DNA of 64,000 nucleotides from Iamia sp. SCSIO 61187 (GCF_019443745.1 NZ_CP050948.1:1426001-1490000); one strand, 5' to 3'. Positions 15,430 through 24,824 are shown, counted from the stretch's first letter. Numbers and translations are program-made. Notes: generated by a model from the sequence alone, not told the origin.

Positions 15430-16540
15430 GACGGCGATCGGGATCCTGTTCGGGGGGTGCTCCGAGGAGCACGACGTGTCCGTGCGGTCGGCGCAGGAGG
15501 TCGCCCGCCACCTCGACCCCGAGCGGTACGCACCGGTGTACCTCGGGATCACCCGGTCGGGTCACTGGCGGCTCTGCACCGGTCCCGAGCCCGGCTGGGA
15601 GGACGGCTGCCCGGCGGTCCTGGTCCCCGACCGGGGGGTGCGGGGGGTGCTCGTCCTCGACGCCGGGCGCCACGACGTGATCCCCCTCGACGTCGTGCTC
15701 CCCGTCCTCCACGGCCGCTTCGGCGAGGACGGGGCGATCCAGGGCCTGCTGGAGCTCTCCGGCCTCCCCTACGTCGGGTGCGACGTGCCGAGCTCGGCGC
15801 TGTGCATGGACAAGGCGCTGGCCTACACCGTGGTCCGCGCCGCCGGCATCGCCACCCCGCGGACGTGGACCCTCACCGCCGATGACGCCGGCGACGGCGG
15901 GGACGGCGGGGACGGCGCCCACGTGGACCCCGACGTCCTGCCGTACCCCGTCTTCGTCAAGCCGGCCCGGTCGGGCTCGTCGTTCGGCGTCACCAAGGTC
16001 CACCGCCCGGACGAGCTGGCCGACGCCGTCGGCGTCGCCCGGCGCTTTGACCGGAAGGTGATCGTCGAGGAGGCGGTGGCCGGGAGCGAGGTCGGGTGCG
16101 CGGTCCTCGGAGACGCCGCCGAGCTGATCACCGGCGAGCTGGACCAGATCGCTCTCTCCCACGGCTTCTTCCGGATCCACCAGGAGAGCGAGCCCGAGAC
16201 CGGGTCCGAGCACGCGACCATCACCGTCCCGGCGGACATCACCGCTGCGGCGCGGGACCGAGTCCGGGAGGCCGCCACCGCCGTCTACCGCGCCCTGGGG
16301 TGCCGGGGGCTGGCCCGGGTCGACCTGTTCCTCACCCCCGACGGTCGCGTGGTGCTCAACGAGGTCAACACCTTCCCGGGGCTGACCTCGTACAGCCGGT
16401 ACCCGCGGATGATGGCCGCCGCCGGGCTGTCGCTCGGACAGGTCGTCGACCGGCTGGTGGCGATGGCCGGGCGGGGGGCGACGGTGCACCCTGACCACCC
16501 CATCGGGTCCGAGGCGGAGGGTGTCGTCGAGCAGCGCTAG
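15422..16540 (+). CDS. vanA: VanA-type D-alanine--D-lactate ligase
   Basis: 372 residues. ATP-grasp ligase that joins D-Ala to D-lactate, giving cell-wall precursors with low glycopeptide affinity. VanA signatures are abundant: ILFGGCSEEHDVSV, GLPYVGCDVPSSALCMDKAL, VFVKPARSGSSFGV, the omega-loop FRIHQESEPE, GCRGLARVDLF, LNEVNTFPGLTSYSRYP. His253 of RIHQE corresponds to the VanA omega-loop His typical of D-Lac rather than D-Ala selectivity. A GDGGDGGDG stretch (residues 157-165, from three 9-bp units) is an insertion relative to enterococcal VanA. ATG 15422 lies inside the last codons of vanH. No vanX follows. Confidence 0.93.
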   Translation: MGRTAIGILFGGCSEEHDVSVRSAQEVARHLDPERYAPVYLGITRSGHWRLCTGPEPGWEDGCPAVLVPDRGVRGVLVLDAGRHDVIPLDVVLPVLHGRFGEDGAIQGLLELSGLPYVGCDVPSSALCMDKALAYTVVRAAGIATPRTWTLTADDAGDGGDGGDGAHVDPDVLPYPVFVKPARSGSSFGVTKVHRPDELADAVGVARRFDRKVIVEEAVAGSEVGCAVLGDAAELITGELDQIALSHGFFRIHQESEPETGSEHATITVPADITAAARDRVREAATAVYRALGCRGLARVDLFLTPDGRVVLNEVNTFPGLTSYSRYPRMMAAAGLSLGQVVDRLVAMAGRGATVHPDHPIGSEAEGVVEQR

Positions 16541-16543
16541 GAT

Positions 16544-16557
16544 TAGAACACGTTCTA
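16544..16557. promoter_or_regulatory. KstR-like operator upstream of the BVMO
   Basis: TAGAAC-AC-GTTCTA, a perfect 6+2+6 palindrome matching the published KstR pattern TnnAACnnGTTnnA that controls sterol catabolism genes in mycobacteria and relatives. It ends 21 bases before GTG 16579. TetR-family binding is inferred from the match. Confidence 0.6.
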
Positions 16558-16578
16558 GTTTCTGGAGGCTGTGGCAGA

Positions 16579-18339
16579 GTGACCCCATCCGATCCGTCGG
16601 TCGAGGCGGCCAAGGCCCGCTACGAGGCCGAGCGGACCAAGCGCCTGCGCGACGACGGCCTCGCCCAGTACGAGAGCCTCGACGAGCACCACCTCGACCG
16701 CGACCCGTGGGCCGACCCGGACTTCACCCGCGACCCGGTCACCGAGGAGGTCGACGTCGTCGTCCTCGGCGGGGGGTGGGCCGGCATGCTCACCGCCATC
16801 GGCCTGGTGAAGCGGGGTGTCACCAGCTTCCGCATCGTCGAGAAGGCCGCCGACTTCGGCGGCACGTGGTACTGGAACCGCTACCCGGGCTGCATGTGCG
16901 ACGTCGACGCCACGATCTACCTCCCGCTGCTGGAGGAGACCGGCTACATGCCGACCGAGAAGTACGCCAGCGCCTCGGAGATCTTCGGGTACTGCAAGCG
17001 GCTCGGGCGCCACTTCGGGCTCTACGACCACGCCCTGTTCCAGACCGAGGTGGAGTCGCTGGAGTGGGACGACGACGCCTGCCGCTGGGACCTCGGCACG
17101 CAGCGGGGCGACCGGATCCGCACCCGGTTCTTCGTCTCGGCCGGTGGCCTGATGCACAAGGCGAAGCTGCCGGGCATCGACGGGATCGACCGGTTCGCGG
17201 GCACGGCGTTCCACACGACCCGCTGGGACTACGGCTTCACCGGCGGCAGCCCGACCGAGCCGATGGACCGTCTGGCCGACAAGGTCGTGGGGATCATCGG
17301 CACCGGGGCGACCTCGGTGCAGGTCGTGCCGCAGCTGGCCCGAGCGGCCAAGGAGGTCTACGTCTTCCAGCGCACGCCGTCGGCGGTCGGGGTGCGCGGC
17401 CAGCAGCCGATCGACGAGGGCTGGTTCCGCTCGCTCCCGCCCGGGTGGCAGGCCGAGCGCACCCGCAACTTCACCGAGGTCGTCACCGGTGCCCAGCCCG
17501 ACCGCGACCTCGTCGCCGACGGGTGGGGCGAGGCGCTGCGCGTCGACACCCAGCGCCAGCCCGCATCCGACGAGGAGCGAGCGGAGCTGGAGGCCATCGA
17601 CCTCGCGGTCATGGAGGGCTTCCGACGCCGGGTCGACGAGATCGTCGAGGACCCCGAGACCGCCGCACGGCTCAAGCCCTGGTACGCCAAGCACTGCAAG
17701 CGCCTCTGCTTCCACGACGAGTACCTGCAGGCGTTCAACCTCCCGAACGTCCACCTGGTCGACACCGACGGGCGCGGGGTGCGGAAGATGTCCGCCGCCG
17801 GGCCCGTCGTGGACGGCACCGAGTACCCGCTCGACCTGCTCGTCTTCGCCTCCGGGTTCGAGATCACGACCGGTCTGGTGGACCGGCTCGGCTTCGACCC
17901 GGTCGGTCGGGGCGGCGTCCGGCTGAGCGATCGCTGGCACGACGGCACCCACTCGCTGCACGGCATCCTCACCGCCGATCTCCCGAACTTCCTCGTGGTC
18001 AGCTTCATCCAGGCCGGCTTCGGCCTGAACTTCGTCCACTTCCTGTCGGAGGTGACGGCCCACATCACCTGGCTGGTCGACCACTGCCTGGCCGAGGGGA
18101 TCGCCTCGATCGAGGCCACCCCCGAGGCCGAGGACGAGTGGCTCCAGGTCCTCTGGGACGCGTCGGGCCCGCTCGCCCGCTACAACCGGGCCTGCACCCC
18201 GAGCTACGGCAACAGCGAGGGCTCCCGCACCATGCTCGCGGCCCGCAGCGCGGTCTTCCCCGGCTCGCTCCTCGACTACGCCGAGCACCTGCGACGCTGG
18301 CGCGACGCCGGCACCCTCGAGGGCACCCGGACCACCTGA
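16579..18339 (+). CDS. Baeyer-Villiger flavin monooxygenase
   Basis: 586 residues, type I BVMO length. Uses FAD, NADPH and O2 to insert oxygen next to a ketone. Two Rossmann motifs (VVVLGGGWAGM at ~60 for FAD and GIIGTGATS at ~241 for NADPH) and the fingerprint FxGxxxHxxxW[P/D] as FAGTAFHTTRWD (206-217). The FGGTWYWNRYPGCMCDVD segment is typical. An extra ~50-residue charged N-terminal region recalls phenylacetone/cyclopentadecanone and steroid monooxygenases. The start is GTG 16579, next to a KstR-like operator, suggesting a role in steroid or terpenoid ring breakdown (inference). Confidence 0.92.
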   Translation: MTPSDPSVEAAKARYEAERTKRLRDDGLAQYESLDEHHLDRDPWADPDFTRDPVTEEVDVVVLGGGWAGMLTAIGLVKRGVTSFRIVEKAADFGGTWYWNRYPGCMCDVDATIYLPLLEETGYMPTEKYASASEIFGYCKRLGRHFGLYDHALFQTEVESLEWDDDACRWDLGTQRGDRIRTRFFVSAGGLMHKAKLPGIDGIDRFAGTAFHTTRWDYGFTGGSPTEPMDRLADKVVGIIGTGATSVQVVPQLARAAKEVYVFQRTPSAVGVRGQQPIDEGWFRSLPPGWQAERTRNFTEVVTGAQPDRDLVADGWGEALRVDTQRQPASDEERAELEAIDLAVMEGFRRRVDEIVEDPETAARLKPWYAKHCKRLCFHDEYLQAFNLPNVHLVDTDGRGVRKMSAAGPVVDGTEYPLDLLVFASGFEITTGLVDRLGFDPVGRGGVRLSDRWHDGTHSLHGILTADLPNFLVVSFIQAGFGLNFVHFLSEVTAHITWLVDHCLAEGIASIEATPEAEDEWLQVLWDASGPLARYNRACTPSYGNSEGSRTMLAARSAVFPGSLLDYAEHLRRWRDAGTLEGTRTT

Positions 18340-18359
18340 GCCTGCGGCTCGGGCGGTGG
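18332..18359 (+). terminator. Terminator-like hairpin at the BVMO stop codon
   Basis: Interrupted stem CCACC..GAGCC / GGCTC..GGTGG with a 3-base loop, spanning the TGA. No T-run; factor-assisted termination is possible. Confidence 0.35.
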
Positions 18360-18539
18360 GGTGCGAGGCGGTGGAGTGGCGTCGGCTCGGGGGGCCGGCG
18401 CTGTGCGGCCTCCTGCGACCCGACCTGCCGGTTCGGGCACTGGTGACCACAACCGATCTGCGAGGCTCACAGGCGCACACAGGAGCTGAGAAACTCCATG
18501 ATTTCTTGGGTTTCCAGGGTTCGATTCCCGTCTGTCGGG

Positions 18540-18545
18540 TATCAC
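18540..18545 (+). promoter_or_regulatory. -10 box of the DUF222/HNH gene
   Basis: TATCAC, 7 bases before ATG 18553. Just upstream, 18517-18527 reads GGTTCGATTCC, identical to a tRNA T-loop (B-box) consensus. Confidence 0.4.
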
Positions 18546-18552
18546 TGGGGTC

Positions 18553-19731
18553 ATGTTCGAGGCGCTCGCCACCACCGTCATAGACCTGGACATCCCGGTC
18601 GACGGCGACGCCCTCGAGACGGCGCTGTTCTGGCGGGATCGGTTCGAGGCCAAGCTGGTCGAGGCCGTCTGCCGGTTCGATGACACCAACGAGTGGGACA
18701 CCGCCGAGGGCTGCGCCTCGATGACCGCCTGGTTGCGGGTCCGAGGGCGGATGACCAACAGCGACGCCCAACGGATGGCCACCACCGCCCGCCGCCTCCG
18801 CCACCTCCCGGTGCTGCGCGCTGCCTGGTTGTCGGGTGAGGTGTCCGGTGGGCACGTCGCCGCGGTGGTGGCCAACCTCAACGACCGCACCGCCCCGCTG
18901 TTCCAAGCCCGCGAGGACGACCTCGTCCCCATGCTCGCCGGCCTCGACGTGACCGAGGCGGTGGTGGCCATGAAGTCCTGGGCCGCCCACGCCAAGGAGA
19001 CCCTCGACGACGGCCACGAAGGTGAGCCCGACCCGGACCGCTCCGCCCACCTCTCACCCACCCTCAAAGGCGGGCGGTTGGACGCGAACCTCGAGCCCGA
19101 GGCCTTCCACGCCGCCCAGGCCGCCCTCCGGTTGGCCATGGGCCGCCGTGGCGAGGACGACGAGCGGACCCCGGCCCAACGGCGCCACGACGCCCTGGCC
19201 GAGATCTTCACCAACTTCCTCGACCACCAACACGACCACAAGGCCGGACGGCACCGCCCGCATGTGAACATCACCATCGGCCTCGAGGAGCTCACCTCAG
19301 GTCGCGGGCAGGGGTGCTTCGACGACGGGACCCCCATCACCGCCCAGGCCGCCCGCCGGCTGGCCTGTGATGCGAACATCCACCGGGTCATCACCAAGGC
19401 GGATGGCACCGTCCTCGACTACGGACGCAGCACGCGGACGATCCCGGCCCCATTGTTCCAAGCGCTGTGCATCCGCGACCGCGGGTGCCGGTTCCCCGGC
19501 TGTGACCGGCCCGCCCATCGCACCGACGGTCACCACGTCGCTGAGTGGATCGCCCACCGAGGACCCACGAACCTGCGGAACCTGGTGCTGTTGTGCCGGT
19601 ACCACCACGGCGTCGTCCACCGCCCGGGCTGGACCATCGAGCTCCAACCCGACGCCACCGTCATCATCACCACCCCCGACGGACGGAAGCGACGATCCCA
19701 GCCCGTCGACCGACGGGCCCTCGCCGCCTGA
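18553..19731 (+). CDS. DUF222 domain HNH endonuclease
   Basis: 392 residues. N-terminal DUF222 helical region (about 10-290: ALETALFWRDRFEAKLVEAV, GCASMTAWLRVRGRMTN, LPVLRAAWLSGEVSGGHV) followed by a C-terminal HNH nuclease: CxxRDRGCRFPGCDRP, DGHHVAEWIAH, a conserved Asn in RGPTNLRNLVLLC and CRYHHGVVHRPGW. These multi-copy actinobacterial genes are thought to be nucleases of defence or selfish type; no function is proven for this branch. Codon use here is a little less G/C-biased (AAC/CAA/GGG third-position mix) than its neighbours. Bounded by hairpins on both sides, it behaves as an independent unit. Confidence 0.88.
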   Translation: MFEALATTVIDLDIPVDGDALETALFWRDRFEAKLVEAVCRFDDTNEWDTAEGCASMTAWLRVRGRMTNSDAQRMATTARRLRHLPVLRAAWLSGEVSGGHVAAVVANLNDRTAPLFQAREDDLVPMLAGLDVTEAVVAMKSWAAHAKETLDDGHEGEPDPDRSAHLSPTLKGGRLDANLEPEAFHAAQAALRLAMGRRGEDDERTPAQRRHDALAEIFTNFLDHQHDHKAGRHRPHVNITIGLEELTSGRGQGCFDDGTPITAQAARRLACDANIHRVITKADGTVLDYGRSTRTIPAPLFQALCIRDRGCRFPGCDRPAHRTDGHHVAEWIAHRGPTNLRNLVLLCRYHHGVVHRPGWTIELQPDATVIITTPDGRKRRSQPVDRRALAA

Positions 19732-19747
19732 CACCCGACACCCCCAG

Positions 19748-19772
19748 GTGAGCCCGCCCCCGGCGGGCTCAC
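19748..19772 (+). terminator. Strong hairpin after the DUF222/HNH gene
   Basis: Perfect 11-bp stem GTGAGCCCGCC / GGCGGGCTCAC with a CCC loop, 16 bases after the stop. No T-run, as is common for actinobacterial terminators. Confidence 0.65.
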
Positions 19773-19916
19773 CGCCGTGCCCCGAGGGCGGGGTCTCGGC
19801 ATCGTCAGCCGAGGTCGATGAAGCCGCGAGGGACAGGGGTGATCGGCCTGCGTGATGCCCGGCCCTGGCCCCCTGAGTAGGTTGCCCCCCGACGCATCGG
19901 GCAGCGAGGAAGAGGC

Positions 19917-20873
<957 letters not shown>

Positions 20874-20882
20874 CGCAGCCGC

Positions 20883-23000
20883 TCAGAGGAGGGCGGCGAG
20901 CATCTCGGCGGCCCGGGCGGCGCCGTCGGTGGCGACGGGTCGGTGGTCGAGGGGTCCGGTGAGCTGGTCGAGGAGCGCCTTGGCGAGCGTGTCGGCATCG
21001 AGCTCGTCGTAGGGGAGGCAGTGCCCGGCCCGGTAGCGGTCCAGGCGGTGGCGGACGTGGAAGGTCTGCTCGAAGTGGTGGCGCAGGGGCACGTACACGA
21101 ACGGCCGCCGGTTGGCCGTGAGCTCCATGCACGTGGTCAGCCCGCCCTGCACGACGGCCACGTCGCACGCGGCGAGGTGCAGGTGCAGGTCGGGGACGTA
21201 GGACCGTACCGTCACGCCCCGGCACCGCGGGAGGGCGGCGGGGTCGATCCGCGGCCCGGCGACGACGAGGAAGCGCAGGTCGGGGAGGTGGCGCCGGACG
21301 GCCGGCACGGCGCCGATGATGCGGCGCAGCAGCGGGAGCCCGACGGCGGAGCCGCCGACGGTGACGACGCAGACCTGCTCGTCGGGTCGGTACCCGAGGT
21401 CGGCCCGGAGGGCGTCGCGGTCCGCCACCGGCGAGAACCCGGTCACGTAGCCGGCGAAGTCGAACTCGTCACGGGTCCAGTCGGCGATGGTCGGCAGGCC
21501 GGGGCCGAACCGGTCGGGCACCACGTCGTCGGGGTCGCCGACGAAGATCGACCGGTCGCGCAGACGGCGGAAGCGCGCCCGCTGCTCGATCATCTCGGCG
21601 TTGTGGTCGGCCGCCAGACCGGCCTCGTGGTCGCCGCCGTCGGGCATGGGCAGCCACCCCACGAAGTCCGTCATCCAGGCGTAGGCGAACCGCTTGAGCT
21701 CGGGGTTCTCGTGGAGGTGGTGGTCGACCTCCCAGGCCTCGTCGGCGATCACCAGGTCGTAGGGCTGGGCCTCGACCACGTCGTGGAACACCATGAAGTT
21801 GGCGACGAGGATCTCGTCCATCCGGCGGATGGCCTGGAAGGCGTGGAGGTCGTGCTCGCCGCACTCGTCCTCGACGTGGGCCGACTCGCTGGCCAGCTCG
21901 GCCGAGGCCGGGTGGATCGTCTCGCCCGCCTCCTCCAGCACGGTGGTGACCGGGTGCTGGGCCAGCCAGTCGATCTGGAGGTCCGGGTGCAGGGCCCGCA
22001 GCTCCCGGGCGATGGCGACGTCGCGCCGGGCGTGCCCGAGGCCGATGGCCGAGGACAGGTAGAGGGCCCGGGGCTGGCGGCTCCGGGCCGGGGCCCAGGT
22101 GGTGCGGGTCGCGGGTGGGTCGCCGCGGGTGCGCTCGACCACGTCGTGGATCAGGCGGTTGAGGAACACGGGGTCGCGGGCGTGGGGCCCGTGGCCGCCG
22201 CCCTCCACGATGACGAGGGAGCCGCCGGTGAGCTCGGCCAGGCGGGCGCCGAGGGCGTGGGGCCGGATGTTGTCGTCGTCGCCGTGGACGACGACGACCG
22301 GGCACCGCACCCGGGCGCAGACGGCCTCGGCCGGCTCGCAGGTCACCCCGTCGCACCCGAGGCGGGCGGCGGTGGTGTCGACGAGCGTGGCCGGCGAGAT
22401 CTCGTGGCCCCACCCGACGCAGTCCTCGATCTGCTTGGTGGAGTGGGGCTCGGAGAACATCATCCCGAAGAAGAACCGCAGGAAGGCGTCGTAGTCGCCC
22501 TCGAGCCAGTAGCGCCGGTTGTACTTGGCCCAGCCGTCGGTGGTGGCGAGCTCGCCGTCCCACGGGTACGGGTCGCGGGCGGGGTCCGGGATGGGGAAGC
22601 CGCAGGCCGGGCTGACGGCGACCAGCGCCGTGACCCGTTCCGGGTGGGTGGCGGCCAGGCGGATGCCGTAGGAGGCGCCGCACGAGAGGCCGACGGCGAC
22701 GGCGCGCTCGGTGCCCGTGGCGTCCATGACGGCGGCGGCGTCGGCGGCGAACTCGTCGTCGACGTAGGCCGCCGCCCCCTCGGGCCGGTCCGACCGCCCG
22801 CACCCCCGTCCGTCGAAGGTGACCACGCGGTGGTGGCGCGCCAGGTAGGGGACCTGGGCCTTCCAGAAGCGGGACGGGATGATCGACCAGGTGGGCAACA
22901 GGAGCACCGTCGGGTCGTGGTCGGCCCCGAAGACCTCGTAGGCGAGGCGGACCCCGTCCCGTTCGGTGGTCCCGGTGGTGTCAGGGGTGCGCGCTCGCAT
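20883..23000 (-). CDS. Fusion of alpha/beta hydrolase and MurG/GT28-like glycosyltransferase
   Basis: 705 residues in one uninterrupted frame. Residues ~10-290 are an alpha/beta hydrolase: FDGRGCGRSDRP, nucleophile elbow GLSCGASYG (Ser106), acid in VVHGDDDNIRPH and His in VEGGGHGPHARDP. Residues ~310-705 are a GT-B glycosyltransferase: ALYLSSAIGLGHARRDVAIA at its start and, near the end, VTVGGSAVGL and DVAVVQGGLTTCMELTANRRPF, as in MurG and UGT-type enzymes. ATG 23000 lies inside the last codons of the TetR gene (20-base overlap), so regulator and fusion enzyme are coupled. The pathway is unknown; the pairing suggests making and cleaving a glycoside or ester. Confidence 0.82.
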   Translation of the reverse strand: MRARTPDTTGTTERDGVRLAYEVFGADHDPTVLLLPTWSIIPSRFWKAQVPYLARHHRVVTFDGRGCGRSDRPEGAAAYVDDEFAADAAAVMDATGTERAVAVGLSCGASYGIRLAATHPERVTALVAVSPACGFPIPDPARDPYPWDGELATTDGWAKYNRRYWLEGDYDAFLRFFFGMMFSEPHSTKQIEDCVGWGHEISPATLVDTTAARLGCDGVTCEPAEAVCARVRCPVVVVHGDDDNIRPHALGARLAELTGGSLVIVEGGGHGPHARDPVFLNRLIHDVVERTRGDPPATRTTWAPARSRQPRALYLSSAIGLGHARRDVAIARELRALHPDLQIDWLAQHPVTTVLEEAGETIHPASAELASESAHVEDECGEHDLHAFQAIRRMDEILVANFMVFHDVVEAQPYDLVIADEAWEVDHHLHENPELKRFAYAWMTDFVGWLPMPDGGDHEAGLAADHNAEMIEQRARFRRLRDRSIFVGDPDDVVPDRFGPGLPTIADWTRDEFDFAGYVTGFSPVADRDALRADLGYRPDEQVCVVTVGGSAVGLPLLRRIIGAVPAVRRHLPDLRFLVVAGPRIDPAALPRCRGVTVRSYVPDLHLHLAACDVAVVQGGLTTCMELTANRRPFVYVPLRHHFEQTFHVRHRLDRYRAGHCLPYDELDADTLAKALLDQLTGPLDHRPVATDGAARAAEMLAALL

Positions 23001-23607
23001 CGCCGTCTCCGCTCTCCTGCTCCATGTCGCGGATGAGCACCCCGAGGCGCCGGAGGGCGGCGCGGACGGGGAGCTCGTCGCGCTCGAAGCCCAGCAGGAT
23101 CAGGGCTTCGGACCCGAGGAAGGCGTTGCCGATGAGCACCGCCACCTCGGCTGCGGTGAAGGGGCCGAGGCTGCCGAAGCGGGCCTCGGCCTCCTCGGCC
23201 ACGGACGTCAGGAGGGTGTACCAGCCCATCAGCACCTGGCGGACAGACGCCCCCACCGCCTCGTTCGTCCACCCCTCGGCGATCATCTCCTGCAGCACCC
23301 GCACGTAGCCCGACTCGAGGTCCTCGTCGAGGAAGTCGCAGGCCTGCTCGTAGCGCTGCCAGAGCGGCCGATCCGACGAGTACATGCGCTGCTGGCGGTC
23401 GAGCAGACGCTGGTTCTCGGCCTCGAGGACGGCGAGCAGCAGCCCCTGCTTGGACCCGAAGTGGTAGTGGAGCTGGCTGAGGGGGACGCCGGCGGCCGCT
23501 GCGACCTTGCGGGTGCTCACTCCGGCGTGGCCCTCGGTCCAGAGCCGGGCGCGCGCCGCCTCGATGATGGCGGTGCGGGTGTCCGGGGCGGTCGCAGGTG
23601 CGGTCAT
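22981..23607 (-). CDS. TetR-family transcriptional regulator
   Basis: 208 residues. N-terminal TetR HTH: TAIIEAARARLWTEGHAGVSTRKVAAAAGVPLSQ then LHYHFGSKQGLLLAVLEAE. The C-terminal ligand domain resembles PsrA/AcrR-like TetR_C members. First gene of the pair with the hydrolase-glycosyltransferase fusion and divergent from the methyltransferase at 23742. Two related palindromes in the shared 134-base promoter region are probable operators, so autoregulation and control of both directions are likely. Confidence 0.9.
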   Translation of the reverse strand: MTAPATAPDTRTAIIEAARARLWTEGHAGVSTRKVAAAAGVPLSQLHYHFGSKQGLLLAVLEAENQRLLDRQQRMYSSDRPLWQRYEQACDFLDEDLESGYVRVLQEMIAEGWTNEAVGASVRQVLMGWYTLLTSVAEEAEARFGSLGPFTAAEVAVLIGNAFLGSEALILLGFERDELPVRAALRRLGVLIRDMEQESGDGDASAHP

Positions 23608-23639
23608 GCGGCTCGTCGGATCCTCTCGGTGTGTTCGGT

Positions 23640-23662
23640 CGGTCGTCCGGCCCGGACGACCG
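23640..23662. promoter_or_regulatory. TetR operator candidate A
   Basis: Perfect inverted repeat CGGTCGTCCG-N3-CGGACGACCG. The half CGGACGACCG recurs in site B at 23716-23725. Confidence 0.6.
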
Positions 23663-23680
23663 TGGCACAGATGTTCCCCC

Positions 23681-23709
23681 TTGACAAGGGCTCTCCCTCA
23701 GCGCAGCGT
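23681..23709 (+). promoter_or_regulatory. Promoter of the methyltransferase gene
   Basis: Consensus -35 TTGACA at 23681-23686, 17-base spacer and a weak -10 CAGCGT at 23704-23709, followed at once by operator B. Confidence 0.5.
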
Positions 23710-23710
23710 G

Positions 23711-23726
23711 TCGGTCGGACGACCGA
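23711..23726. promoter_or_regulatory. TetR operator candidate B
   Basis: TCGGTCG-GA-CGACCGA, perfect 7-bp arms, sharing the 10-mer CGGACGACCG with site A and overlapping the expected start point of the methyltransferase transcript. Confidence 0.6.
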
Positions 23727-23741
23727 ACAAGGAGCACGACC

Positions 23742-24824
23742 ATGACGACCATCGAGTCCACCACCCCCACCCCCGCCCTCGACGAGGACGCCCTCGTGGC
23801 CTTCGTCGGGCGCGCCGTCACCGACGTCGGCACCGTGCTCGGCGGCTCGATGGCCGTGCTCGGGGACCGTCTCGGGCTGTACCGGGCCATGGCCGGCGCC
23901 GGGCCGGTGACGGCCGCCGAGCTGGCCGACCGGACCGGCACCGTCGAGCGCTACGTGCGCGAGTGGCTGTCGGCCCAGGCGGCCACCGGCTACGTGACCT
24001 ACGAGGGCGACGACCGCTTCTCGCTCCCGGCCGAGCACGCCGTGGTCCTCACCGACGAGCGCAGCCCGGCCTGCGTGATCGGCGCCTTCGAGACGGCGCT
24101 GGCGGCGCTGCACTCCACCGACCGCCTCGCCGCCGCCTTCCGCGACGGCAGCGGCGTGGGCTGGGGCGAGCACCACCACGACCTCTACGAGGGCTGTGAG
24201 CGGTTCTTCCGGCCCGGCTACCAGGCCAACCTGGTGAGCACGTGGCTGCCGGCGCTCTCCGGGGTGGAGGAGAAGCTGCGCGCCGGGGCCCAGGTCGCCG
24301 ACATCGGCTGCGGCCACGGCGCGTCGACGGTCCTGATGGCCGCGGCCTACCCGAGCTCGACCTTCACCGGCTTCGACGCCCACGCGGGCTCGATCGACGA
24401 GGCCCGGCGCCGGGCGGCGGCGGCCGGCGTCGCCGACCGCACCGCGTTCGAGACCCGCACCGTCTCCGACGTGGAGGGCACCTTCGACCTCGTGTGCTTC
24501 TTCGACTGCCTCCACGACATGGGCGACCCCGTGGGCGCGCTCACGCGGGTGCGGGAGGTGCTCGCGGCCGACGGGACGGTCATGCTCGTCGAGCCCATGG
24601 CGGCCGACCGCCTCGAGGACAACCTCAACCCCGTCGGGGCCGCCTACTACGGGTTCTCCACCCTGCTGTGCACCCCGAGCTCGCTGTCGCAGGACGTCGG
24701 GGCCGCCCTCGGCGCCCAGGCCGGCGAGGCCCGGCTCCGGGAGGTCGCCGACGCCGCCGGGTTCACCACGCTGCGCCGGGTCGCCGAGACGCCGTTCAAC
24801 ATGGTGCTCGAGCTCCGGCGCTGA
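23742..24824 (+). CDS. Class I SAM-dependent methyltransferase with N-terminal winged helix
   Basis: 360 residues. Residues ~25-100 form a dimerisation/winged-helix region typical of O-methyltransferase-like proteins (GLYRAMAGAGPVTAAELADRTGTVERYVREWL). The SAM-binding domain follows, with motif I VADIGCGHGASTVL (~186), FTGFDAH and the post-motif FDLVCFFDCLHDMGDP. Resembles mycobacterial Rv2258c-type proteins. Substrate unknown. AAGGAG lies 7 bases before ATG 23742. Divergent from the TetR/fusion pair and probably in the same regulon. Confidence 0.88.
   Translation: MTTIESTTPTPALDEDALVAFVGRAVTDVGTVLGGSMAVLGDRLGLYRAMAGAGPVTAAELADRTGTVERYVREWLSAQAATGYVTYEGDDRFSLPAEHAVVLTDERSPACVIGAFETALAALHSTDRLAAAFRDGSGVGWGEHHHDLYEGCERFFRPGYQANLVSTWLPALSGVEEKLRAGAQVADIGCGHGASTVLMAAAYPSSTFTGFDAHAGSIDEARRRAAAAGVADRTAFETRTVSDVEGTFDLVCFFDCLHDMGDPVGALTRVREVLAADGTVMLVEPMAADRLEDNLNPVGAAYYGFSTLLCTPSSLSQDVGAALGAQAGEARLREVADAAGFTTLRRVAETPFNMVLELRR

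Noticed and set aside
18517-18552. tRNA gene at the T-loop-like motif
   Set aside because: Upstream sequence does not form acceptor, D or anticodon stems; only the T-arm matches.
16541-18552. Search for vanX after vanA
   Set aside because: The next frame is a complete BVMO with its own operator; no D,D-dipeptidase motifs are seen in the window.
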